Source of the DNA: Fen-1301 sp963786395
GTDB taxonomy: Bacteria; Bacteroidota; Ignavibacteria; Ignavibacteriales; Ignavibacteriaceae
DNA: 64,000 bases
Direction of reading: 5' to 3'
NCBI GenBank assembly: GCA_963786395.1
Contig: CAWAZD010000007.1
Coordinates: 434,001-498,000, forward strand
Part shown: positions 1 to 7,707 of the stretch, piece by piece
How positions within the stretch are numbered: the first letter of the stretch is position 1
Layout: each line of letters opens with the position of its first letter
Program-made: the position numbers and the translations under genes
Notes under the pieces: model-generated
Databases searched by the model: none
What the model saw: only the letters and a program-made list of their open reading frames with translations
What the model was told of the DNA's origin: nothing

Positions 1-669
1 ATCATTTTTAATCTTGTAAAGATTTGTTCCCCTCAAAGCAAATTTGTTTCCTTGGGGGGATTCAGTAAAATAACTTGCTTCTGTTAAAACCAGCTTCCAT
101 TCACCCAGGTAATAATGGAAAATATTAGCTGATGCCATTATCCAGAAATCCTTCTCATTTGTCCCATAAATTTTTGTTACTGCACCTCTTAGTAATGGGA
201 ATGGATATTGTTTCCATGATTTTCCATTAAAGTACGCTACCTCCCTGTCTCCTCCTACCCATCCATGTTTTTCATCAATATAATATATCGCCATAATCTG
301 GTTCGCTAATGGACTCGGGATTTGAGTCCATTTTTCTCCGTTGTAATAATTAAACATTGATTCGTTGGTTGAAGTTACATGCGAAGCCCAGACTTTCTTT
401 TTACTTAATGCAAAGAATGCGTCTATTGAAATTGAGGGCGGCTGCTGGCTGAGTACATTTAAGGAGTTTTTCGATAAGTTCAATATATATTTCCCGGTAA
501 TAAAGCCTTCCCCTTCCCCTGTTAAATAAACTGTATTGTAGCCTATTTTTAATGGGACATCAACCTGTTCCCATTTAAATTCAATATCATTACCGGAACT
601 ACCCCTGGCAGGAAGTCCTGAGTTAAAAATTACAAGCACAAGAAACACTAACCTTAAGTTCAGTTTCAT
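1..669 (-). CDS. Secreted propeller-like repeat protein, N-terminal part (3' end outside window)
   Basis: The minus-strand frame stays open from an ATG at 669 to the window edge, giving 223 residues with no stop. Residues 1-22 look like a signal peptide (MKLNLRLVFLVLVIFNSG, then Ala/Arg/Gly), so export is predicted. The rest contains at least three repeats about 40 residues apart, each with a small hydrophobic strand, then Asn-Gly-x-x-Trp or Gly-Glu-Trp (NGEKWTQIP, NGKSWKQYP, LGEWKLV). The segment EKHGWVGGDREVAYFNG resembles blades of BNR/YCF48-like beta-propellers found in many secreted Ignavibacteria proteins. The function is unknown. The C-terminus, which could carry a sorting domain or a kinase, lies outside the window. 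I saw no Shine-Dalgarno strong enough to fix the start, but the signal peptide supports it. Confidence 0.75.
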   Translation of the reverse strand, partial: MKLNLRLVFLVLVIFNSGLPARGSSGNDIEFKWEQVDVPLKIGYNTVYLTGEGEGFITGKYILNLSKNSLNVLSQQPPSISIDAFFALSKKKVWASHVTSTNESMFNYYNGEKWTQIPSPLANQIMAIYYIDEKHGWVGGDREVAYFNGKSWKQYPFPLLRGAVTKIYGTNEKDFWIMASANIFHYYLGEWKLVLTEASYFTESPQGNKFALRGTNLYKIKND

Positions 670-771
670 AGCCCCAATAATTATTTACTCCCAAAATAAT
701 TAAATATTGCTTCCCATTCCACTTCTTCCTACTCGCATTCAACGCGTCAGGCATCCCGAAAAATGCTTGTC

Positions 772-791
772 ATCCCCGCGAAAGCGGGGAT
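772..791. repeat. Dispersed 20-bp palindrome, copy A
   Basis: ATCCCCGCGAAAGCGGGGAT is a perfect hairpin with 8-bp arms and a GAAA tetraloop. The identical 20-mer occurs at 45417-45436, and a sister ATTCCC-N8-GGGAAT form lies at 4227-4246. A separate short palindrome (arms TCCCGAC at 853-859 and GTCGGGA at 862-868) lies just downstream. Confidence 0.8.
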
Positions 792-893
792 CCCATTAAT
801 TTACTAGTTTCCCTAAACCTCTGATTCCAATTCCCCCTTATCAAAGAGCCTGTCCCGACTTGTCGGGATGGTTAGGGGGTTGTTTTTCCTCCT

Positions 894-951
894 CCATCAA
901 TCCATTATTCCACCAATCCAATACTCCAATAATCCACCATTCCTCCCGTTT
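894..951. repeat. Degenerate tandem AATCCA(T/A)TATTCCA-type repeat, copy 1
   Basis: Short imperfect units of the type CAATCCATTATTCCAC run head to tail, then pass into a T-rich TTTTACTTT tract that reaches the stop codon of the rubrerythrin gene. Similar blocks lie at 1729-1762, 2618-2664 and 4263-4322. Confidence 0.7.
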
Positions 952-973
952 TACTTTTTTTTTTACTTTGCTT

Positions 974-1471
974 TTACACCTTAACAAACTTACTCGCCAG
1001 CGTCCCGCATATCGTGCACTTCTCCGTCGGCTCTCCGAATTCTATATTCCCGCAAACTGGACACAAATATATATTGCTAACGTCAAGATCTTTCCCTTCT
1101 TTTGCTGCAGCCAGTGCCAATGAATATAACTTCGCATGTACAGCTTCAGCTTTTACTGCATAACCGAACATCCTTTTTGCTTTATTATTTTCTGATTCTG
1201 CTAATGCAAGCATAGGCGGGTACATTTCTGAATATTCATAAGTCTCACCTGCAATTGCGGACAAAAGGTTATCAACTGTTGAACCGACTCCATCCAATGC
1301 TCCAAGATGCCCCTCTGCATGAATCCTTTCAGCTTCAGCGGCAGTTGAAAATAATTTAGCAATATTGGTGAATCCTTCCTTCTCGGCTTTCTTTGCGAAC
1401 GCGCGGTATTTCTGATTTGCCTGACTCTCTCCTGCAAAAGCATTTTCCAGATTTTCTTTTGTTGTTGTCAT
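974..1471 (-). CDS. rbr: Rubrerythrin
   Basis: This is a non-heme diiron peroxidase that reduces hydrogen peroxide with electrons from its rubredoxin centre. It is a cytoplasmic oxidative-stress enzyme typical of anaerobes and microaerobes. The 165-residue protein has an N-terminal four-helix ferritin-like domain with the expected Glu/His ligands (E15 in the FAGESQAN helix, the AEAERIHAEGH helix, and the KAEAVHAKLY helix). A C-terminal rubredoxin-like knuckle carries two CxxC pairs (CPVC and CTIC). I chose ATG 1471 because GTGAGGAAAAAAATG places a GAGG ribosome site directly before it. An in-frame GTG four codons upstream is part of that site. Length and motifs match intact family members. 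It appears monocistronic. Confidence 0.96.
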   Translation of the reverse strand: MTTTKENLENAFAGESQANQKYRAFAKKAEKEGFTNIAKLFSTAAEAERIHAEGHLGALDGVGSTVDNLLSAIAGETYEYSEMYPPMLALAESENNKAKRMFGYAVKAEAVHAKLYSLALAAAKEGKDLDVSNIYLCPVCGNIEFGEPTEKCTICGTLASKFVKV

Positions 1472-1590
1472 TTTTTTCCTCACTATTTTTGTGAAATAAA
1501 TTTCCTTATGTAAAAATAACCAAATTACTTCAAATCTATACTCTAAAATATCAGCCCGTCACATTGGTCGGAAGTAATCCATATTCTATT

Positions 1591-1706
1591 GAGGCTGACT
1601 CAAAAGTAAATTTTACCGTATAGAAATTCACCTTTGTGAATAATTCGATTCATTAATTCATTTTAGTGAATAAGTATACAAAAAAAATCACTTTTGAGTC
1701 AGCCTC
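1591..1706. mobile_element. MITE-like element with 17-bp perfect terminal inverted repeats
   Basis: The left end GAGGCTGACTCAAAAGT (1591-1607) is matched exactly by its reverse complement at 1690-1706. The 116-bp element has no coding potential and contains shorter internal ATTCAC/GTGAAT inverted repeats. The ends resemble the GAGGCTG... termini seen in several DDE insertion sequences, so it may be a non-autonomous derivative. I see no clear target-site duplication, and no matching transposase lies in the window. Confidence 0.65.
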
Positions 1707-1728
1707 ACGCCGAAGGCGGGGGTTGTTT

Positions 1729-1762
1729 CCATCAATCCATTATTCCACCAATCCATTATTCC
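1729..1762. repeat. Degenerate tandem AATCCATTATTCCA-type repeat, copy 2
   Basis: Two and a half units of CCATCAATCCATTATT-type sequence are followed at 1763-1800 by a T-rich TTTTTAC tract. The tract ends at the methyltransferase stop codon, repeating the arrangement next to the rubrerythrin gene. Confidence 0.65.
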
Positions 1763-1801
1763 TTGTCCCCTTTTTACTTTTACCTTTTTACTTTTTCCTT
1801 T

Positions 1802-2590
1802 TCATGGCTTGTATACCGTAAAAAACGTCCTCTTAAATGGTAAAAGTATTTTATTGTTTTTCTGAAAACGATAACTTTCCCTGCATTCACCCAACACCTG
1901 TTTCTTGAATAATGTCTTTTCCTTTTCATCCGTTAATGTTGCCAGGTAATGTTTCATCCCGGTAGATGAATACCATTCAATCAATCCGTCATGACTTTCA
2001 AGTACATGATAATATATTGTCTGCCAGACAGAAAACTTTCCGGATATCCCCGAAAGAAGATCATAATAAAATTCAGGACTATTATAATTTATTGCGTCTT
2101 TGCATCCCGCCATTCGTTCTTTCCACTCAGAATATTCCGAGACTCTTGTTAATGCCTTATGGAGCGGAGATTCAAAATTCGCCGGAACTTGCACAGCAAG
2201 TACACCCTTTGATTTTACCATCTCAAACAAATTATTTATTAATTTCTCATGATCAGGTAGCCATTGAAGAACTGCATTCGAAAATACAATATCAAATTTG
2301 TTCGGTGGTTTCCAATTCCGTATATCCTCTATAATCCATTTTTCATCGGGATATGAATTACGCGCGCTTTCAATCATCTCAACCGAACTGTCCAACCCGG
2401 TTATTTCTGCAGTCGGATATTTATCTCTTATTACATAGGTGCTGTTCCCGGGACCACATCCGATATCCACTATTTGAGCCGGCCGCGAAATATCAATGCT
2501 TGCTGCAAGATCATGCGCAGCCAGCGTCCTCTCATCTTTGAATTTTAAGTATTGCTCCGGATTCCATTTGGGGCTATCATTTCTTTCCAT
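1802..2590 (-). CDS. tam: Trans-aconitate 2-methyltransferase family protein
   Basis: This is a SAM-dependent class I methyltransferase. The family member in E. coli methylates trans-aconitate, a spontaneous inhibitor derived from cis-aconitate. The hallmark series is present in order: WNPEQYLKF with the following DERTLAA at the N-terminus, the SAM loop VDIGCGPGNST, the acidic GLDSS motif, DIRNW, then NAVLQWLPDH and LAVQVPANF. The C-terminal YYHVLESHDGLIEWYSSTGM stretch also fits Tam rather than a generic methyltransferase. I set the start at 2590, where GAGGTGAAT precedes ATG. An upstream in-frame ATG at 2623 would add 11 low-complexity residues without family support. The substrate is inferred from similarity only. 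Confidence 0.88.
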   Translation of the reverse strand: MERNDSPKWNPEQYLKFKDERTLAAHDLAASIDISRPAQIVDIGCGPGNSTYVIRDKYPTAEITGLDSSVEMIESARNSYPDEKWIIEDIRNWKPPNKFDIVFSNAVLQWLPDHEKLINNLFEMVKSKGVLAVQVPANFESPLHKALTRVSEYSEWKERMAGCKDAINYNSPEFYYDLLSGISGKFSVWQTIYYHVLESHDGLIEWYSSTGMKHYLATLTDEKEKTLFKKQVLGECRESYRFQKNNKILLPFKRTFFTVYKP

Positions 2591-2617
2591 ATTCACCTCA
2601 ATGTCATTTTTTTTATC

Positions 2618-2664
2618 CATCAATCCAATATTTCATCAATCCAACAATCCAACAATCCATTCCT
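2618..2664. repeat. Degenerate tandem AATCCAACA-type repeat, copy 3
   Basis: Imperfect 9-10 bp units (CAATCCAAT, CAATCCAACA) lie immediately left of the IS110 element. The last 17 bases, TCCAACAATCCATTCCT (2648-2664), recur exactly at 4304-4320 on the far side of the element. Confidence 0.65.
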
Positions 2665-2714
2665 GCCAATGACCACACCTTATATAAACTCTATATTGTC
2701 GGTAAATTAAGAAA

Positions 2715-2809
2715 AGGTCTCGCTTTCTTTTCGGATTAGCACCTGTTAGTTTAAACCCTAAAGGTTTATTCCAGGTGGAAAATTGAATCTCATAAAAGAA
2801 AGGAGACCT
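2715..2809 (+). ncRNA. Long structured leader of the IS110 element (bridge-RNA candidate or RBS-sequestering hairpin)
   Basis: The 5' arm 2715-2731 pairs with 2794-2809 over 16 bp with one bulged G (2722). Inside it, GATT (2734-2737) pairs with AATC (2786-2789), CACCTG (2740-2745) with CAGGTG (2772-2777), and TAAACC (2752-2757) with GGTTTA (2763-2768), leaving internal loops. The outer stem buries the transposase Shine-Dalgarno AGGAG (2801-2805). IS110-group elements encode their bridge RNA upstream of the recombinase, and a stem with internal loops in this place fits that. A simple translation block against read-through transcripts fits equally well. The folding was done by eye. Confidence 0.5.
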
Positions 2810-2812
2810 AAA

Positions 2813-3862
2813 ATGAATCGTATTAATAATAATGAAGAAAAAAACATTTATCAATATGACCATTATCTTTCACTGGACTGGTCACAAAAAAACATGGCAA
2901 TAGCCAGGATGAAAAAGAACAGCATAAAGCCCCAAATAATTGACGTAAGATCTGACTTAAAAGAGGCCAAAAAATACTTTTCAAGTCTAAAGGGAAGTAA
3001 GATATTGACAATAGAAGAAACTACGAGCACACATTGGCTTGCAATTGAACTAAAGGAATCAGTAGACAGGATTCTGATATGCGATCCATATAGGAACAGG
3101 TTATTAAACCAAGGTCCCAAGACTGATAAAATAGATGCCGGGAAATTATGCCAACTACTTCGAGCAAACATTTTACATGAGGTATACCATAATCTGGAAG
3201 AGGATTACTCGATCAAGAAAATAGTAAGTGCATATGATGATTTAATAAAGTTTGGCGTACGAGTTCAGAACCAACGTTCAGCGATATATCGGGCAGAAGG
3301 ACTGAATCACAAGAAGGATAATCTTCCGGAAGATAATGCAACGCTTCAGTTCATAGAACATAATCAGAATAAAGCCATAGAGTTATATAATGAAGAGAAA
3401 AAGGAATATCATAAATATTTTAATAAAATCAGAAGACAAAACAAACTTATAGGGAAACTGGAAAGCATACCAGGCATCGGAACAATAATAGCAGTAAAGA
3501 TATATGGGGTTGTAATAGATGCTCATAGATTTATAAATAAATATCAGTACTGGAGTTATTGTGGTTTGGCTTTAAACGATAAAGAAAGCGGAGGAAGGAG
3601 TTATGGTAAGAGGAAACCCCGGTACTCAAGAAAATTAAAGGGAGCCTATGATACATCTGCCATGGCAGCCATAGGTGGTAATAGCGATATAGCAGATTAT
3701 TATAATCATCTTTTAGAGAAAGGATTATCAGAAAAACAAGCCAAGCTTGCTGTTGCCAGATATATAGCAAAGGTAAGCTATGGAATATTGAAAACCGGAG
3801 AGAGTTATGTTCCATATAAATGGAGACACACAACAGAACAAGAGAAAGTAAATCTAAAATAA
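2813..3862 (+). CDS. IS110-family transposase (DEDD recombinase)
   Basis: This is a recombinase of 349 residues, normal for the family. The N-terminal RuvC-like domain has the DEDD residues D22 (LSLDWS), E68 (TIEET), and D105 and D108 (KTDKIDAGKL). The C-terminal Transposase_20 domain contains the helix-hairpin-helix-like SIPGIGTIIAV, then YCGL and ESGGRSYGKRK, where the family's catalytic serine sits. The start is ATG 2813, with AGGAG eight bases upstream. A TTG 30 bases earlier lies inside the leader stem. No stop or frameshift is seen, so the element may be active. Translation is probably limited by the stem covering the ribosome site. Confidence 0.93.
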   Translation: MNRINNNEEKNIYQYDHYLSLDWSQKNMAIARMKKNSIKPQIIDVRSDLKEAKKYFSSLKGSKILTIEETTSTHWLAIELKESVDRILICDPYRNRLLNQGPKTDKIDAGKLCQLLRANILHEVYHNLEEDYSIKKIVSAYDDLIKFGVRVQNQRSAIYRAEGLNHKKDNLPEDNATLQFIEHNQNKAIELYNEEKKEYHKYFNKIRRQNKLIGKLESIPGIGTIIAVKIYGVVIDAHRFINKYQYWSYCGLALNDKESGGRSYGKRKPRYSRKLKGAYDTSAMAAIGGNSDIADYYNHLLEKGLSEKQAKLAVARYIAKVSYGILKTGESYVPYKWRHTTEQEKVNLK

Positions 3863-4226
3863 GATTATGATCAAAGAACTCCGGGAAATCAGTTCTTCTA
3901 AAACAAAGGCCTTCAGAGAAAAGTAATTTGAAGAAGTTAAGAGAAAAGAGGTTCAACGGGAATGATGCTCCTCCAAGAGAGCCAAACTTTGTCGGTTAAC
4001 CCTTTCTCTGTTAAAAAAACTCAGAATTTACCGTAGCCAGAAAAGGCTCAGATAGACGCGTAGTTAAAGAAACAAAAAAGTAAATAAAAATTACAAGAAC
4101 AAAGAAATACAATAAGAGAAGAACAAAGCATGTGTAGCCTGGAGGCGAGACCAAAAGTAGAGATGCAAAATGCGTGTAATTTTGCACACGGAAAGCTATT
4201 ATCTCTTGACTTTTTTCTTAATAGAC

Positions 4227-4246
4227 ATTCCCGCGAAGGCGGGAAT
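4227..4246. repeat. Dispersed 20-bp palindrome, ATTCCC-N8-GGGAAT form
   Basis: ATTCCCGCGAAGGCGGGAAT is a hairpin with 8-bp arms. It matches the pattern ATTCCC-N8-GGGAAT known for the dRS3 repeat of Neisseria and is a sister of the copies at 772-791 and 45417-45436. Confidence 0.75.
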
Positions 4247-4262
4247 CCATGCAGCTTATTTC

Positions 4263-4322
4263 TTCCATCAATCCAGTATTCCATCTATCCATTATTCCAT
4301 TATTCCAACAATCCATTCCTCC
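4263..4322. repeat. Degenerate tandem AATCCATTATTCCA-type repeat, copy 4
   Basis: About six imperfect units (ATCAATCCAGTATTCC, ATCTATCCATTATTCC and so on) end in the same 17-mer that lies left of the IS110 element at 2648-2664. Confidence 0.7.
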
Positions 4323-4389
4323 CACTTAAACCTTTCCATCGGAATTATTGACTAATACTAACTGAATTGATAATTATATAATTTGTTGA

Positions 4390-7305
4390 ATGAAAAATAT
4401 ATTTGCTCTCTGTTTCTTTATTTTAACCGCAATTAACACATTTCCACAGAATTATTCAGTGACAGGACAAGTTGCTGATTCTTCCAATAAAAAACCACTT
4501 GTCAGGGCAAATGTTATTCTTACTCATTCTACAGACTCAAAGGTTTCCGGCGATTTTACAGATGTAAACGGAAAGTTTACAATCAATAATCTGAAAAAGG
4601 GGAAATATCTGTTAGAAATAAGCTTTGTGGGATATAAAAAATATCATAAGAATATAGAACTCACTTCTGAAAAAACTGATCTGAAAACAATTTACCTGTC
4701 CCCGGATGGCATCCATTTAAAAGAAATTGATATCGTCGGAATGACTTCAGGTGTGAGCATAAAAAATGATACTACTGAATATGATGCCTCAACATTTAAA
4801 GTGAATAAAGATGCTGTTGCCGAAGATCTGATTCAAAAAATGCCCGGTATTACAGTTCAGAACGGTCAGGTTCAGGCGCATGGTGAAAATGTAGGCAGTG
4901 TCCTTGTTGACGGCAAATTGTTTTTCGGCGATGATCCAAACGCGGCACTAAAAAATATCCCCGCCGAAGTAATCGATAAAATTCAGGTGTTCGATCAGCA
5001 AAGCGAACAATCACAATTTACAGGTTTTGATGACGGCAATTCTATAAAAACAATAAATATTATCACCCGGACAAGAATAAAAGAAGGCACTTTTGGAAAA
5101 CTATACGGCGGATATGGCGATCAGCAGAAATATTCATCCGGCGGAAACATAAATATCTTCCATGATGATACACGGCTTTCAATTCTATCACAATTCAATA
5201 ATGTAAACGTCCAGAATTTCTCCAGCGAAGATCTGCTTGGTGTTATGTCTTCTTCGGGTTCCGGAGGCAGAGGCGGTTTGGGTGGTATGTCCGGTGGAAG
5301 AGGAGGAGGCGGTGGAAACAACAGAGGTCAGGGAGGTGGACAAGGTGCGGGAGGTTTTGGCGGTCCCGGTGGTCCCGGCGGCGGCAATAATTCCAGCAAT
5401 TTCCTTGTAAGTCAAACTGCAGGCATTGTTGATACTAAAGCTTTTGGAGTTAATTACGTTGATAAGTGGGGAAAGAGTTTTGATATTACAGGCAGTTATT
5501 TTTTCAACCTGACTAATAATAATGCTGAATCTTTAAGCGATAGGAATTATTTCCTCACTAACTCTACAGCACAAAGTTATAATCAGGATAATTCTTCCGT
5601 TACTAAAAATATAAATCACCGGTTTAACTTTAGAATGACTTATCAGATTGATACTTCCAATTCAATTATATTCCGACCCACATTCACCGCACAGCAGAAT
5701 AACGGTTCAAGTAATAATTTTGCAAATACATTCCAGGGGTTAGACCAGCTAAGTACAACAACCAGTTTATTTAATACTAATCTTCGTGCTTATAACTCAA
5801 GTAATGAATTACTTTTCCGCCACAAATTTGCTACTCCTGGAAGAACAATTTCTTTTGACTTTAACGGATCACTTAATAAAAGCTCCGGCGATAATACATT
5901 CAATGCGGATAATATTTTCTATACCAATAATATCCCGTCAGATTCTGTATTGAACCAGGTTTCAGATTTACTTAAAAACGGCGGTAGCGCGACAGCTAAT
6001 ATTGTTTACACTGAACCTTTTACCGAATATGGAATGCTTCAGTTTAATTCAAGGTTCTATTATTCTGAAGATAACAGCAATAAGAACACCTATGACGAAT
6101 TGCCGAATTCTTCTTTACTGGATACATCGCTCAGCAATGTTTACAGAAAATATTATGTTACACAAAGTTACGGTGCCGGTTACCGGTATCGAAATGAAGG
6201 TTTAATGTTCGGGTTTGGATTAAATTACAATCTGGCTGAATTAAGGAATGAGCAGACTTTTCCTTTAGCGCACGAAACAGTCAGGTCATTCAGTTCCGTG
6301 CTTCCTAATTTTATGTTGATGTACAGGATTTCAAAAGATCAGAATCTTCGCATAATGTACAGGGCAAATAATGACGATCCTACAATCGACCAGCTTCAGA
6401 ATGTTCTTAATAATTCCAATCCAACACAGTTAAGTTTGGGTAATCCTCTTCTTGCTCAAGATTATAAACACACTTTAAATATTCGTTATACCGAAACCGG
6501 TTTCGAACATGTGCATTCCTTTTTTATTTTATTCGGCGGAACAATTACACAGAACTACATTGGCAACAAAACATTCATTGCGCAGAAAGACACTACAGTT
6601 ATGAATAACATTTTCCTTAACAGGGGCAGCCAGTTAGTCGTTCCCGCTAATCTTAACGGCTATATAAATCTTCGTTCATTAATAACCTACGGCTTCCCCG
6701 TTTATTTCCTGAAGTCAAACCTTAACCTTAATCTGAATTACAATTATACACGTACGCCTGGTATTATAAATGATGTAATGGATAGAGTTAATTCCTCAAC
6801 TTATGGAGCGGGTATTGTTTTAAGCAGTAATTTCAGCGACAAGATTGACTTTACTCTATCTACCACCAGCAGTATAAATTATGTAAAAGATAATATTCAA
6901 TCTGCCCAAAACAGTAAATACTTCAATCAAAATTCCTTAATAAAATTGTATCTGTGGATCTGGGAAGGATTTGTTTTAACAAATGAATTGAATCATCAGT
7001 ATGACAATGGATTAAGCGCCTCCTATAATCGTAATATAGTTTTATGGAATGTTACATTCGGAAAGAAATTCCTGAGTAATGATAATGCTGAACTCAGATT
7101 TTCATGTAATGATGTACTTAACCAGAACACAAATATTCAGCACAACATTACCGACACTTATACTGAAGACGTTAGATCCAACACCCTCGGACGTTATTTC
7201 CTTCTCTTCTTTCATCTACAGCCTCCGAGCCTTTTAATTTATATTGTCATTCCCGTCCCGATAGATCGGGAGGAATCCCATGGTTTGTTCGACAATCTCA
7301 AATGA
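4390..7305 (+). CDS. TonB-dependent receptor-like outer membrane protein, frameshifted at the 3' end
   Basis: This is an outer-membrane beta-barrel protein with a signal peptide (about 1-20), a CarboxypepD_reg-like Ig domain (about 21-108), a plug-like domain (about 110-220, with AVAEDLIQKMPGITV and VLVDGKLFFG) and an OMP_b-brl_3-type barrel. Residues about 285-338 are an unusual glycine-rich insert between early strands. The frame as read runs to 7305 with an implausible tail (FFHLQPPSLL...). Removing one T from 7207-7208 instead continues GRYFLL into SFIYSLRAF and a TAA at 7235-7237. That is the normal end of this family, with a C-terminal aromatic residue. The extra tail is encoded partly by a dispersed repeat. 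There is no SusD partner nearby, and the substrate is unknown. Confidence 0.85.
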   Translation: MKNIFALCFFILTAINTFPQNYSVTGQVADSSNKKPLVRANVILTHSTDSKVSGDFTDVNGKFTINNLKKGKYLLEISFVGYKKYHKNIELTSEKTDLKTIYLSPDGIHLKEIDIVGMTSGVSIKNDTTEYDASTFKVNKDAVAEDLIQKMPGITVQNGQVQAHGENVGSVLVDGKLFFGDDPNAALKNIPAEVIDKIQVFDQQSEQSQFTGFDDGNSIKTINIITRTRIKEGTFGKLYGGYGDQQKYSSGGNINIFHDDTRLSILSQFNNVNVQNFSSEDLLGVMSSSGSGGRGGLGGMSGGRGGGGGNNRGQGGGQGAGGFGGPGGPGGGNNSSNFLVSQTAGIVDTKAFGVNYVDKWGKSFDITGSYFFNLTNNNAESLSDRNYFLTNSTAQSYNQDNSSVTKNINHRFNFRMTYQIDTSNSIIFRPTFTAQQNNGSSNNFANTFQGLDQLSTTTSLFNTNLRAYNSSNELLFRHKFATPGRTISFDFNGSLNKSSGDNTFNADNIFYTNNIPSDSVLNQVSDLLKNGGSATANIVYTEPFTEYGMLQFNSRFYYSEDNSNKNTYDELPNSSLLDTSLSNVYRKYYVTQSYGAGYRYRNEGLMFGFGLNYNLAELRNEQTFPLAHETVRSFSSVLPNFMLMYRISKDQNLRIMYRANNDDPTIDQLQNVLNNSNPTQLSLGNPLLAQDYKHTLNIRYTETGFEHVHSFFILFGGTITQNYIGNKTFIAQKDTTVMNNIFLNRGSQLVVPANLNGYINLRSLITYGFPVYFLKSNLNLNLNYNYTRTPGIINDVMDRVNSSTYGAGIVLSSNFSDKIDFTLSTTSSINYVKDNIQSAQNSKYFNQNSLIKLYLWIWEGFVLTNELNHQYDNGLSASYNRNIVLWNVTFGKKFLSNDNAELRFSCNDVLNQNTNIQHNITDTYTEDVRSNTLGRYFLLFFHLQPPSLLIYIVIPVPIDREESHGLFDNLK
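7256..7271. repeat. Palindromic repeat in the readthrough tail of the receptor gene
   Basis: TCCCGATAGATCGGGA lies in a GTCATTCCCG...GGAATCCCATGG context. A decayed relative (GTCATACCGCG...GGGAATCCCATGG) follows at about 7525-7552. Both copies are followed by TTTG and a similar CAA/TTTCAAATG stretch. Confidence 0.55.
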
Positions 7306-7393
7306 CATTCTACGATTAATCTCTTCTTTCATTACTCCTTACTCCTTACTCTTGTGCTATTGATATCATGTTGAGTATTCCCTGATCCAAGTG

Positions 7394-7427
7394 AATTGCG
7401 CTCCAAATGCGCTCGAAATGCGCTCAA
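7394..7427. repeat. 11-bp tandem repeat with ATGCGCTC core
   Basis: Three units of the form AATGCGCTCNA run in tandem. The reverse-complement form GAGCGCA(A/T)TT reappears in the intergenic stretch at 27950-27973. Confidence 0.6.
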
Positions 7428-7707
7428 TCTGTGCTTAAAAAATTAACGTTTTGTAAATAAGCCTCATCTATATAGCGACCTTGTAGAACAAGTTCCTATT
7501 ATTTGGAGAATTACAATCAATTATGTCATACCGCGAAAGAGGGAATCCCATGGTTTGCCTACAATTTCAAATGGAGAATCCTATCGTTATTCTAATTGAA
7601 ACGAAGAATAAGTCATCTTGATAAAGCTAAAGTGTTTGATATTTTTGAACTGCAATTTCAATCATAGAAACACATAAGCTAACAAAGCAATACGACCGCC
7701 TTACCGA

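Larger units (their letters stand above)
2665..4220 (+). mobile_element. IS110-family insertion sequence (ends approximate)
   Basis: The segment consists of a structured 5' leader, an intact IS110-type recombinase and about 340 bp of non-coding 3' sequence. IS110 elements lack terminal inverted repeats and target duplications, so the borders are bracketed only by flanking chromosomal repeats: the tandem block ending at 2664 and the palindromic repeat starting at 4227. Non-coding hairpins occur just after the gene (AAGAACT 3874-3880 with AGTTCTT 3891-3897) and near the right side (TGCAAAAT 4164-4171 with ATTTTGCA 4179-4186). The family moves through a circular intermediate guided by an element-encoded RNA. 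Confidence 0.75.

Noticed and set aside
860..1123. Plus-strand reading frame over the rubrerythrin 3' end
   Set aside because: It is antisense to a clear rubrerythrin gene, begins in repeat DNA and has no family resemblance.
4164..4186. Hairpin TGCAAAAT/ATTTTGCA as the IS110 right terminus
   Set aside because: IS110 ends have no inverted repeats of this kind, and without an empty site the border cannot be set. I kept it only as a note in the element entry.
894..4322. CRISPR array
   Set aside because: Repeat units are 8-10 bp and imperfect, without regular spacers, and no cas genes are present.
5188..5415. Antisense Thr/Ser-rich reading frame in the glycine-rich part of the receptor
   Set aside because: It is a by-product of the GGN-rich codons on the sense strand, with no start signal or homology.
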